This document shows positions 1-7,250 of a DNA stretch of 12,625 nucleotides, in pieces. Under the pieces are notes generated by a model, which saw only the letters and a program-made list of their open reading frames with translations, had not been told where the DNA came from and ran no database searches. This DNA is from Chloroflexota bacterium. GTDB taxonomy: Bacteria; Chloroflexota; Anaerolineae; Anaerolineales; UBA11858. The stretch spans positions 1-12,625 of the forward strand of contig DOTA01000461.1 in assembly GCA_003513015.1 (NCBI GenBank). The letters run 5' to 3'. Every line of letters starts with the position of its first letter. Position 1 is the stretch's first letter. The position numbers and the translations under genes are program-made.

Positions 1-945
1 CAACGCAAATATGAGCAGAAAAACCTGATCTATATTGGTTTCGAAACCAACCCAGATGGTCAGCACCCAAGTTAGGGCCAGAGTCCAGGTCAGGCGTTTG
101 TCGCTTTTGCCCCAGACCAGCCACCATTCAACGATAAGCAAAACGGCGGCAATGATGACGATGCCCCAGCCGATTTGTGTGCCAATCCCGGGCCACCAAC
201 GCGTGGTGGTGGCGATGATGGCCTGTCCGATCCGAAAATCGGTGAGTTGGTAGGTTGCCCTGGCAAAATCTACCGGCCAACTTGGCAGGAAGATCATGCC
301 GATGATGTTGGTAAATAAAAAGGTGACGGCGGCCCAAAAATAAGTGATCCAGCGGCGATGGGCGGCAATCCACAAAAGCAGGAGCACCACAGCTAAGAGT
401 GTCAGGCGCAATTCCAGCGCTGAGAGCGCCAAAAATACCCCGGCAACTTCATCTTGCCCTTTTTGGATGGCGAGCAATGCCGCGGCAAAAAACATTGCCA
501 TGAGGGGTGCTGCACTGCCGTTCACGTAAATGCTGACGGCTGGGAACCACAGGAGCGCGAATAAAAAAAGCACACTCGCCAGCCACAGGCTCCTAATCCA
601 AGCTGTGTTGCGGATGCACAAATAAGCGAAAACCACTGTGGTGATTTGCAGAGCTGTGATCCACAAGGCGCGTGCAAATTCATAATTTTCGATCAGGGCA
701 AAGGGGAAGTAGAAAACCAGTATAGGAAACGGGGCTTTAAAGGTGTAGCCTGTGATGGGTTGGTAAGGGTTCGTGCGATTGAAAATTAGCCCGCGGGTAA
801 TTTGCCATTGATAGAGAAAATCGCTCTCGCGCGGCAAGTGATCCACCCATTGCAGATTCGCCCAGGCGATTGCGGCAATGACTACCAGCAGCAGTATCGT
901 GAGAATAAGCCAGGCCAGGGAAATGGAAAGGGATTTGAACTTCAA
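1..945 (-). CDS. Polytopic membrane protein, GT87/DUF2029-like (partial, 3' end off window)
   Basis: An open frame of 315 codons runs from a TTG at 945-943 leftwards to the window edge without a stop. The start is chosen because GCGGAG lies six bases ahead of the TTG; an in-frame TTG at 966 has no such site, and a stop lies just upstream at 981-979. The protein is strongly hydrophobic, with a membrane segment at about residues 8-29 and several more after residue 70. An extracytoplasmic-looking loop carries D35, D42 and an NPY at 59-61, which resembles the first loop of polyprenol-phosphate-sugar-dependent GT-C glycosyltransferases of the GT87/DUF2029 type. By family it would transfer a sugar from a lipid carrier on the outer face of the membrane. 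The family call is a resemblance only, and the C-terminus is missing. It is the last visible gene of the leftward train, 26 bases after the DUF1232 gene. Confidence 0.72.
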   Translation of the reverse strand, partial: MKFKSLSISLAWLILTILLLVVIAAIAWANLQWVDHLPRESDFLYQWQITRGLIFNRTNPYQPITGYTFKAPFPILVFYFPFALIENYEFARALWITALQITTVVFAYLCIRNTAWIRSLWLASVLFLFALLWFPAVSIYVNGSAAPLMAMFFAAALLAIQKGQDEVAGVFLALSALELRLTLLAVVLLLLWIAAHRRWITYFWAAVTFLFTNIIGMIFLPSWPVDFARATYQLTDFRIGQAIIATTTRWWPGIGTQIGWGIVIIAAVLLIVEWWLVWGKSDKRLTWTLALTWVLTIWVGFETNIDQVFLLIFAL

Positions 946-971
946 ATTATGCTCCGCGTATGGCAATTCGG

Positions 972-1415
972 CTAAATTCTACCAGAAGGCAAGCGGAGCG
1001 TAGTGCCCAAAATGTCAAGTCGGGTTGCCCATCGCAATCCCCAGGCGATAAAGGCTCCCGCCAGGAGGAGCCAAATCATGATAATCACGATTGCTGCTAC
1101 CCGACTGACTGGGTGATTGGCAGCTAAATCAGTTTGAGCGCGCTGCCGGTTTTCGGCCAGCACCTCGGGCGGGATGAGTTTGATCGCCAGCCAAATTCCC
1201 ACTGGCAGGAGCAATAAATCGTCCAGATATCCCAGGATGGGAATCGGGTCAGGGATTAAATCAATGGGGCTGAAAGCATACGCGATCACTAAAGCCGCGA
1301 AAACCCGCGCATACCAGGGCACGCGTGGATCTTTATAGGCCAGGTAGAGCGCGTAAATTTCAGATTTGATGTGTTGGGCGCGCTGTTTCCAACCTCCGAA
1401 AAAATCCGAACCCAC
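972..1415 (-). CDS. DUF1232 / YkvA-family membrane protein
   Basis: This 147-residue protein carries the DUF1232 core: a hydrophobic stretch at about 38-50 running into AFSPIDLIPD (47-56), then ILGYLDDLLLLPVG (60-73). That motif defines the YkvA-like family, whose molecular function is not established. After the core, a separate membrane helix lies at about residues 106-126, so the protein is probably anchored by two or three hydrophobic segments. The start is GTG at 1415-1413, one base after the cupin stop codon, with only a weak GGAT upstream. This suggests translational coupling to the cupin gene. It sits between the cupin and the GT87-like gene in one transcription unit. The family assignment is firm; the role is unknown. 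Confidence 0.88.
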   Translation of the reverse strand: MGSDFFGGWKQRAQHIKSEIYALYLAYKDPRVPWYARVFAALVIAYAFSPIDLIPDPIPILGYLDDLLLLPVGIWLAIKLIPPEVLAENRQRAQTDLAANHPVSRVAAIVIIMIWLLLAGAFIAWGLRWATRLDILGTTLRLPSGRI

Positions 1416-1416
1416 G

Positions 1417-1782
1417 CTAAATCCAATCCGTTTCTGTGATGGTCATTTCACCATCGGTATCTCCCGTGTTGATTGTCCCCGCCGGTTCGATCAGCAGGAT
1501 GTGACATTCTTGTGTGGTGACAGGTTTGTGCTCCAGGCCTTTGGGGATCACACACATCTCCCCGGCTTCCAGGTGGAGGCGCGTTTCCCGCAGTTCGATC
1601 TGCATCCTTCCGTGGATCACGATAAAGGCTTCATCGGTTTCGGAGTGGCTGTGCCAGACAAATTCCCCCTGGATTTTAGCGATCTTGAATTGATAATCAT
1701 TCATCTGCGCGATGATTTTCGGTGACCAGTGTGCACGAACCAGATTAAATTTATCAACAAAGTTAATGGTGGTAGGGATCAT
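1417..1782 (-). CDS. Cupin-domain protein (single domain)
   Basis: The 121-residue protein is one cupin barrel. Motif 1 is clear around residues 39-58 (H44, H46, E51, then a glycine at 58), and motif 2 is [12 protein letters not shown] at 74-85 with H85 as the fourth expected metal ligand. The pattern predicts a bound divalent metal. A conserved-looking tail, [10 protein letters not shown] (99-108), is shared with many small stand-alone cupins of unknown substrate, so no enzyme activity is assigned. The ATG overlaps the stop of the cytochrome b5-like gene as ATGA, which points to coupled translation of the two. The next gene starts one base after its stop. Confidence 0.9.
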   Translation of the reverse strand: MIPTTINFVDKFNLVRAHWSPKIIAQMNDYQFKIAKIQGEFVWHSHSETDEAFIVIHGRMQIELRETRLHLEAGEMCVIPKGLEHKPVTTQECHILLIEPAGTINTGDTDGEMTITETDWI

Positions 1783-2051
1783 CGGGTTTCTCCCGTTTCG
1801 CTGAGCAGCCGCCCCACAACTTTCACGCAGGGATGAGTGAATACGCCCCCGGCATGTGGTGCACCATTATCGAGTTCGTAACTCAAATCCTGCCCCGGAA
1901 AGTGCAATCCCTCATGGATGCCGCGGTGCCACTTGGGGCAATCGGTCACATCATAGATAATCCCGTGGTAGGCGACATACATGCGATCTTCATCATCGCC
2001 GTTAAAGAGATGTAATTGCCTCTCAGTGAGATTAATTTCAGGCATTGGCAT
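1779..2051 (-). CDS. Cytochrome b5-like heme/steroid-binding domain protein
   Basis: This is a 90-residue single-domain protein. The segment [17 protein letters not shown] (25-41) followed by [15 protein letters not shown] (42-56) and APH (64-66) fits the small prokaryotic cytochrome b5-like family; H46, H50 and H66 are candidate heme ligands. No signal peptide or membrane helix is visible, so it is probably cytoplasmic or bound to a partner. Two in-frame ATGs are present (2051 and 2045). GGGAG eight bases ahead of the first supports 2051. The gene follows the P-loop gene after 40 bases and overlaps the cupin gene by four. It is expected to move electrons or bind a small hydrophobic ligand; its partner cannot be told from the window. 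Confidence 0.87.
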   Translation of the reverse strand: MPMPEINLTERQLHLFNGDDEDRMYVAYHGIIYDVTDCPKWHRGIHEGLHFPGQDLSYELDNGAPHAGGVFTHPCVKVVGRLLSETGETR

Positions 2052-2068
2052 TCGCTTGGCTCCCGTTG

Positions 2069-2083
2069 GATAAATTATTTATC
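2069..2083. repeat. 15-base palindrome ahead of the cytochrome b5-like gene
   Basis: GATAAAT and ATTTATC form 7-bp arms around one central base in the 40-base gap between the P-loop and cytochrome b5-like genes. It has the size and symmetry of a dimeric-regulator operator, but it could also be a weak AT-rich hairpin in the mRNA. No known operator consensus is recognised in it. Confidence 0.35.
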
Positions 2084-2091
2084 GCTTTCCT

Positions 2092-2469
2092 TCATTCCCC
2101 TACCCGGTTTTCGATCGGTTTCTCGCCCAAAAAATCTAATACCGCTGCGAGTACCTCCGCTGGCGAGAGTTCATCGGTAATAATGTGGATGTCTGCGTGT
2201 TCGCGGGCATGGCGCAAGCGCCGTAATTGTTCCTGATATTCAGCTTCGCTCCAGTTAAAAGGCTTGCGCTGCAAGGTTATCGTATAGGATGCTTCCAAAA
2301 AAATCAACACATCCGGATTTGCCAGGCGCTGCCACATATCGGGCACAAAAGAATGTTCCTGCGCGATCTGCCGCACGTTGAAACCGTAAGGTTTCAACCG
2401 ATTTGTGAGTGTGGTTTTCCCCGATCCACAGACACCCACTAAACCGACCGTGAACGAGGCTTTGTTCAT
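2092..2469 (-). CDS. Small P-loop NTPase / kinase-like protein
   Basis: The 125-residue protein opens with a beta strand and a classical Walker A, GVCGSGKTT (12-20). A hydrophobic strand NPDVLIFLEAS (51-61) resembles the strand that precedes the lid in nucleotide and nucleoside kinases. The region after it is rich in Arg, Gln and Glu and could form a lid-like helix pair. At 125 residues it is much shorter than typical thymidylate or deoxynucleoside kinases, and no complete Walker B or substrate signature is seen, so the phosphate acceptor is unknown. The ATG overlaps the RCK gene stop as ATGA, implying coupled synthesis with that membrane protein. It is best treated as an uncharacterised P-loop protein. 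Confidence 0.8.
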   Translation of the reverse strand: MNKASFTVGLVGVCGSGKTTLTNRLKPYGFNVRQIAQEHSFVPDMWQRLANPDVLIFLEASYTITLQRKPFNWSEAEYQEQLRRLRHAREHADIHIITDELSPAEVLAAVLDFLGEKPIENRVGE

Positions 2470-3524
2470 GAATGTGCGTTACTTCTTTGTGCCAAAACGC
2501 TGATTTGTGTCGAGCCGCCTAAAACTGCCAACGTATCATTCACGATAATTTGCCGAGAAGCCTCAGGATGGTAATCGGGGGGCTCACCGCTGCGCCGCAA
2601 CAAAACCACGCTGACATCAAAATCGCGTTCGATTTCCGCAACACTCATACCTGCCAGCGCCGATTCGGGCGTAACCCGCAGGCTTGCCAGGCTTAATTCC
2701 TCGCCTTCTACCATAATCGGGCGGGTCACTTCTACCCCCGCCGCGGCGGCCGCAAAGGCGGGGGCCGCTCGGCCGGTAGCGCTCATGGCCTTGAATTCAA
2801 ACTGATCTTGCAGCGCCATGGCAAAATCATCATCAAAAATTCGCAAAACCACGCGAATATCGGGGTTGATGCTGCGGGCTTTGAGTGCAATTTGCAGGTT
2901 CAGGCTGTCATTTTGCGTGCAAAGAATGATGGCTCGGGCTTTCTTAACACCCACGGCTCGTAATGCTGCTTCACGCTTGCCATCATCCGCTAAAACCGGG
3001 ATATCCAAATCTTGTACACTAGCGACCATATCGGCCTGGGGATTGATTTCGATCACGGCCACATCTTGCCCCAAATCGTGGAGCTTTTGGGCCACGCGAA
3101 ATCCTAGGTGTCCCAGGCCAATCAAAACTACATGCTGATTAAAAGTTGAGGCTACTGCCATTTCCCATTCCTTGCCGCGTGCATTCCGGTTAAAGAACAA
3201 TACACCAAAATCAGCCACCCCCTGGGCCAAAATCCCAATCCCAATAATGGGCATGATGAAATAAAATATTTGCAGAAACCAGGTTTGCGGAAATTCCTCG
3301 ATGGGCTGTAAAAATGTCAACCCTAAAATATGATATACCGCCTCGCTGGTCGTATCGATGGGTTCCCCGGCTAGTTTTGCTAACCAGGTATACAATACCC
3401 CACCCCCCACAATGGCCCCCATAAAGGCGATCAAAGGCCATTGAAATTGCCGAAATAACAACCAGGTATCGCGCGCACTGGCATAAAAATTTCGCAAATG
3501 GGGGTGTTTTCTGAAATTAATCAT
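2466..3524 (-). CDS. RCK (TrkA-N/TrkA-C) membrane protein with a degenerate ion-channel pore
   Basis: The 352-residue protein has two membrane segments (about 29-50 and 82-110), then a Rossmann RCK_N domain starting at 131. That domain has GLGHLG (136-141) as the dinucleotide loop and E159 at the end of the second strand. A second RCK/TrkA-C-like region covers about 265-345. This layout is that of two-helix potassium channels gated by NAD(H), nucleotides or ions. However, the segment between the helices (about 62-78) has no TVGYG-type filter; the equivalent stretch reads LTFLQPIEE. Potassium selectivity is therefore doubtful, and it may be a ligand-sensing membrane regulator or a channel with another selectivity. 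Its ATG overlaps the phosphatase stop as ATGA, and its own stop overlaps the P-loop start. Confidence 0.85.
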   Translation of the reverse strand: MINFRKHPHLRNFYASARDTWLLFRQFQWPLIAFMGAIVGGGVLYTWLAKLAGEPIDTTSEAVYHILGLTFLQPIEEFPQTWFLQIFYFIMPIIGIGILAQGVADFGVLFFNRNARGKEWEMAVASTFNQHVVLIGLGHLGFRVAQKLHDLGQDVAVIEINPQADMVASVQDLDIPVLADDGKREAALRAVGVKKARAIILCTQNDSLNLQIALKARSINPDIRVVLRIFDDDFAMALQDQFEFKAMSATGRAAPAFAAAAAGVEVTRPIMVEGEELSLASLRVTPESALAGMSVAEIERDFDVSVVLLRRSGEPPDYHPEASRQIIVNDTLAVLGGSTQISVLAQRSNAHS

Positions 3525-4228
3525 AACTCCAGAGGCAGCCTCACGGACATACGCCGGATCAAATCGCCCTCTGCATCCGTCACGCGCAGCACCACCACCG
3601 AAGTATCATCCGAAGGGCGGCCCTGGTCCAAGCGGATTGCTTGCTCTAACAAAGCGTCAGCAATTTCTTGGGGTGGCGGATTGTAATCTTCCAGGAGAGA
3701 CCGCAAACACAGCACCGCATCCATGGTCTCGCCGATCCTTTTACCGGCATGCGTGATGCCATCGGTATACATCACCACGGTCAGCCCAACTTGCAAATCC
3801 ACCTCAGCAATGCTAGGACGTGTGCCACGATACAAACCCACCGGCAGGCATTTTTCATCTAAACTGCGAATTTCATCGTTAAGCGCCAACAAAACCGGGG
3901 CAGGGTTGTTGCGCGTGATCACCAGAGTTTTGGTCTGCAAATCAGCCGAAAGCAAGTTGAGCGTTGATGAAACCTTGCCCCCGCGTTCGGTATACAAAGC
4001 ATCCGAAGCAGCCCGGGCCGCGGCCCCATCTCGCACGCCATCGGCCAGCAGCGAAATCACCTTGCGCACCACAAACGATGACACCCATTTGGCCCCCTTG
4101 CCGGAGCTTTGCCCATCGGCCATCACCACCGAAACTCCACCGTTGGGCCGTTCCACAATTTCCACGGTATCGCCGCTGGTGCGAGTGGCATATTTCCTGA
4201 TTTTTGCGACCGCAATTCGAATTTCCAT
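3521..4228 (-). CDS. PP2C/SpoIIE-type protein phosphatase
   Basis: The protein of 235 residues is a stand-alone SpoIIE-type PP2C domain. Visible metal-site motifs are SGD (18-20), VMADGQSSG (35-43, with D38 and G39), YTDGI (154-158, D156) and SDDTSVVVLR (206-215, D207/D208). By family it is a Mn2+/Mg2+-dependent Ser/Thr phosphoprotein phosphatase, the type that often acts on anti-anti-sigma or other signalling proteins. No sensor domain, membrane segment or anti-sigma partner is attached. The first ATG at 4228 has no clear ribosome site, but a -10-like hexamer ends six bases before it, so a leaderless message is possible. It is the first of three genes joined by ATGA overlaps (phosphatase, RCK protein, P-loop protein). 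Confidence 0.88.
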   Translation of the reverse strand: MEIRIAVAKIRKYATRTSGDTVEIVERPNGGVSVVMADGQSSGKGAKWVSSFVVRKVISLLADGVRDGAAARAASDALYTERGGKVSSTLNLLSADLQTKTLVITRNNPAPVLLALNDEIRSLDEKCLPVGLYRGTRPSIAEVDLQVGLTVVMYTDGITHAGKRIGETMDAVLCLRSLLEDYNPPPQEIADALLEQAIRLDQGRPSDDTSVVVLRVTDAEGDLIRRMSVRLPLEL

Positions 4229-4234
4229 GCCGCG

Positions 4235-4243
4235 ATTTTACCA
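4235..4243 (-). promoter_or_regulatory. Candidate extended -10 promoter giving a near-leaderless phosphatase mRNA
   Basis: On the minus strand TGG-TAAAAT (4243 to 4235) is an extended -10 pattern followed by six bases and then the phosphatase ATG, so transcription would begin at or beside the start codon. The -35 position reads CCGTCA (three of six matches). It lies in the 54-base gap after the methyltransferase gene, the largest gap inside the gene train. Confidence 0.35.
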
Positions 4244-4282
4244 GGAAATATAATCTCTGACGGATTTCACCAAGTTACCAGA

Positions 4283-4948
4283 TTACAAATTCTGAATGGA
4301 TTTTTCTGCCAGAATGATGACCACTGACCAGGATTTATGGGTGATCATTTCAACTCTGGGTTCGAATCCGGCCCTTGAGAAGGGTTCTAACCAGCGCTGA
4401 TCCCACTCCGAGGCCTGCCCCGTGACCCGGAAGAGCGCCGCCGTCCCTCGATCGGAGAGACGTTTGCCGGTGATCTGGGCGGCTGGCAAAACCACCAGGG
4501 TTCCCCCAGGTTTTAGGGTGCGGTAAATTTCTGCCAGCGTTTCCGGCGCGGAGATATATTCGCTGGGGAAGGTTGCTACGACCTGATCGAAATTTGCCGC
4601 CGGAAAGGGGAGTTTCTGCGCCATCCCGCGCGCCAGCTTTGGTTCAATTGCGTGTTTCGTCAGCCGTTTGCGGGCTTGCCGGCTCATTTGACGGCTGGCA
4701 TCCGTCCCAAAGGTCGCGATTCCTTTTTGGTTCAGGGCCACCTGCAAATGTCCAGGGCCGTGGCCGGTTTCGAGGACACGCGGCCCCTCCAGGTAGGGCA
4801 GAACACTCATCACCCAATCCTGCCAGCGTCCCCAAGATACCAGCGCCGCGACCCAATCGTAACTCCAGGCCAGTGGTTGGTACAGCAAATAGAAGAAAGC
4901 CCGCATTACGCGGGCAATGATTTTATGGGATCGGCTGGGTGCTTTCAT
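4283..4948 (-). CDS. Class I SAM-dependent methyltransferase
   Basis: The protein has 221 residues. A basic N-terminus with an aromatic stretch (about 18-37) may touch the membrane. It leads into a class I methyltransferase fold: motif I VLETGHGPGH (58-67), a post-I acidic residue in GTDAS (81-85), then LPFPAANFDQVVATFPSEYI around the motif II region and LKPGGTLVVLP for motif III. This arrangement matches methyltransf_11/UbiE-like enzymes. The substrate cannot be read from sequence. Overlap with the lipid kinase gene (ATGA) and the amphipathic start make a lipid or isoprenoid acceptor a reasonable guess, no more. A 54-base gap separates it from the phosphatase gene. Confidence 0.88.
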   Translation of the reverse strand: MKAPSRSHKIIARVMRAFFYLLYQPLAWSYDWVAALVSWGRWQDWVMSVLPYLEGPRVLETGHGPGHLQVALNQKGIATFGTDASRQMSRQARKRLTKHAIEPKLARGMAQKLPFPAANFDQVVATFPSEYISAPETLAEIYRTLKPGGTLVVLPAAQITGKRLSDRGTAALFRVTGQASEWDQRWLEPFSRAGFEPRVEMITHKSWSVVIILAEKSIQNL

Positions 4949-5847
4949 GGAACCAAAATCGGTAGTTTCCCGGGTAGAATGCGATATTCCAAATCGTGGA
5001 GGTCGAGTTCGAAAACCTCACCATCGCTATGCACGGGGGTTCCCGGTTCGGTGTGGATGCGCAGCCAGGTGCAATGCACCTCGTGAACTTCGGGCGCTTC
5101 GGTAATATTGCCCTGATCGGGTTTAAGGAGCTTTAGCAGCAAACCCATGAGCCTCAAGCGCGAGGGCACCGAACCGTAGATAAAGCTGAGTTTGCCATCG
5201 AACGGGTCGGCGTGGGGCACTGTGAAAAAGATGCCGCCTGTGCGCGGGTTGTTGCCCACCGAAACCAAAGTTGCCGGGCCTTCATAGACCCCATCATCCC
5301 ACTCCAGTTTCATTTGCCATTGGGGGTTGCGGGCGATTCCTATCAAGGCTGCCAGCAAATAGCGAATAATTCCGTGAACGTGTTTCATGTTCATCTGGAT
5401 AACGGTGATGCTGGTTTCCAACCCGATGGCGGAATTATTGTCAAAATAGCGTTCATTGACCTGACAAACATCCATGGGGCGCGTTTTCCCGGTGGCGATC
5501 AACCGGGCCGCGGCCTCTAAATCTTTCGGGATTCCCAGATTATCGGCCAGATCGTTGGCTGTGCCGATTGGCAGAACGCCAAAAGCTACCGGGCTGTGAC
5601 CGTTGCCCGCGAACTTCATCAAGCCGTTGACAACTTCGTTGTAAGTGCTATCTCCACCTGCGGCAATGATGGGATTGAAACCCTGTGCCGCCGCTTCCGT
5701 GGCAAGCGTAATACCATGGCCAGGGTATGCGGTGACAATAATTTCATAGGCCAGGCCCGCGGCTTGCAAGGCGGCTTCAACTTCCGGGATGCGCTCTCGG
5801 GCTTTCCAACGGCTTGCATAGGGGTTGAGAATAATTTTTGCAGTCAT
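4945..5847 (-). CDS. Diacylglycerol kinase-type lipid kinase (DAGK/YegS/LCB5 family)
   Basis: The 300-residue protein shows the DAGK catalytic fold: NPYASRWKA near the start (8-16), AAGGDSTYNEVVNGL (62-76), GTANDLADNLGIP (95-107) and a C-terminal HSDGEVFE (273-280) within the second domain. Such enzymes phosphorylate diacylglycerol or related lipids with ATP at the inner membrane face. The usual GGDGT signature reads GGDST here. An in-frame ATG also exists at 5856, but it abuts AAAGG with no spacing, whereas the ATG at 5847 lies nine bases after AAAGG, so the shorter form is preferred. It follows the mgtE stop closely and its stop overlaps the methyltransferase ATG. Confidence 0.9.
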   Translation of the reverse strand: MTAKIILNPYASRWKARERIPEVEAALQAAGLAYEIIVTAYPGHGITLATEAAAQGFNPIIAAGGDSTYNEVVNGLMKFAGNGHSPVAFGVLPIGTANDLADNLGIPKDLEAAARLIATGKTRPMDVCQVNERYFDNNSAIGLETSITVIQMNMKHVHGIIRYLLAALIGIARNPQWQMKLEWDDGVYEGPATLVSVGNNPRTGGIFFTVPHADPFDGKLSFIYGSVPSRLRLMGLLLKLLKPDQGNITEAPEVHEVHCTWLRIHTEPGTPVHSDGEVFELDLHDLEYRILPGKLPILVP

Positions 5848-5861
5848 TACATCCATCCTTT

Positions 5862-7235
5862 TTAGATCGGAATGTATTGCTGGATTCGTGCCAGGAAGAT
5901 GCTAGCCAGCGAAAGATAGATCATAAAACCCATAGCGTCGGTGGTGGCCGTGACCAGAACCGAGGAAGCCAAAGCGGGGTCTTTTTTCAAAGCGTGCAAC
6001 ACCAAAGGAACCAGAGTTCCCACGGTGGCCGCTACAAGCATATTAAAGATCAGGGCCAGCCCAACGACCAAACCCAAAAATGGATTTTGCTGCCACAGGC
6101 CGATGCCGATACCCACCAATAAGCCAATGGCGCTGCCCTGCAAAAAACCGACCAAAACCTGTCGTATTAAAATGCGCCTGGCCTGGCCTTTGCTAACTTT
6201 GTCGAGTGCCAGGGCGCGCACCATCATGGCTACATCTTGTCCAGCAGAACTGCCGCCCAAACCAGCCACTACCGATTGAAAGAAAGCCAGCAAAGCCACC
6301 TGGGTGATTAATTCACCAAAATTGCTGATGACCCAGGCCGCGAACAACGAGGCGAAACTATTAACGATCAGCCAGGGCAAGCGCCCGCGGATTTGCTGGC
6401 CGATGGTACTGTTGGGGTCAATATCGGCATCTGAAACCTGTGAGAGCGCGTAAATATCTTCGGTGGCTTCGTCAGCGATCACGTCAAGAATGTCATCGTG
6501 CGAGATGACACCCAACAAGCGGTTATCAGCATCCACTACGGGGAGCGCCGAGAGATCGTAGCGCCGCATGATGCGGGCTGCCTCTTCCTGATCGGCATTG
6601 GCGGACACGCTGACCACATCGGTATCCATGATCTCTTGCATGGTGGCATCTGGTTTGGCGATCACCAATTCTCGTAACCCCGAAACTCCCACCAAGCGTT
6701 TTTGCCGATCAATTACGAAAAGATAATAAGGCACATCATTTTCCGGAGCGACCTCGCGCAAAAATTGGATGGCTTGCTGGGCTGTGGTATACGGGCGCAT
6801 GGCAATGTAATCGGTGGTGGCGCGTCCCCCCGCGGTTTTATCGGCATAACCCAGTAGCGGTAACACATCCTCCGCCTCGTCCATTTGGGCCAGGGCTTCT
6901 TCCGCAATTTGGGGCGGCAAATCACCCAAAAGGTCGGCGGCTTCATCGGGGTCCATCTCATCCAAAACGTCGGCCAGACGCTCGGTAGAGAGGTTTTCAG
7001 CCGCCTCCAGGGTTTCGTCATCCTCGAGCTCATCAAATAAATCTGCGGTGGTGGAGATGTCCAGCAGTTCCAGCAGCACATCTTGTTGTTCATCTTCGAG
7101 CGCGTTGAAAATTTCGGCCTGGTCAGCCGGGTGCAACTCGCTGAAGGTGGCGGATGCCTCCGCAAAACGTTCGTCTTCGAGCGCTTCTTGAATGGCTTCG
7201 GTGAGGCTTTCGTTTTGATCGATGTTGTCGGTCAT
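5862..7235 (-). CDS. mgtE: MgtE-family magnesium (divalent cation) transporter
   Basis: The 457-residue protein has the full MgtE layout: an acidic helical N domain (about 1-135), two CBS domains (about 143-195 and 200-260), a plug-like linker and five membrane helices (about 285-450). Family members form dimers that let Mg2+ in and are shut by Mg2+ bound in the acidic domains. D433 in TTDAMG corresponds to the pore aspartate of the Thermus protein. The signature before helix 3, normally P...GGN, reads FFQSVVAGLGGSSAGQ, so both the proline and the asparagine are changed. The ATG lies 15 bases after the NIL-protein stop and lacks a clear ribosome site, so coupling is likely. No Mg2+ riboswitch is visible upstream. 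An altered ion preference is possible. Confidence 0.93.
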   Translation of the reverse strand: MTDNIDQNESLTEAIQEALEDERFAEASATFSELHPADQAEIFNALEDEQQDVLLELLDISTTADLFDELEDDETLEAAENLSTERLADVLDEMDPDEAADLLGDLPPQIAEEALAQMDEAEDVLPLLGYADKTAGGRATTDYIAMRPYTTAQQAIQFLREVAPENDVPYYLFVIDRQKRLVGVSGLRELVIAKPDATMQEIMDTDVVSVSANADQEEAARIMRRYDLSALPVVDADNRLLGVISHDDILDVIADEATEDIYALSQVSDADIDPNSTIGQQIRGRLPWLIVNSFASLFAAWVISNFGELITQVALLAFFQSVVAGLGGSSAGQDVAMMVRALALDKVSKGQARRILIRQVLVGFLQGSAIGLLVGIGIGLWQQNPFLGLVVGLALIFNMLVAATVGTLVPLVLHALKKDPALASSVLVTATTDAMGFMIYLSLASIFLARIQQYIPI

Positions 7236-7250
7236 GTGGGTGTGTTTCTG

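Noticed and set aside
3723..4253. Plus-strand open frame of 176 codons opposite the phosphatase gene
   Set aside because: Shadow of the PP2C coding frame, with no ribosome site or recognisable domain.
7236..7250. Mg2+ riboswitch ahead of mgtE
   Set aside because: Only 15 bases separate mgtE from the NIL gene, and the leader of the NIL gene is about 48 bases with no M-box-like structure.
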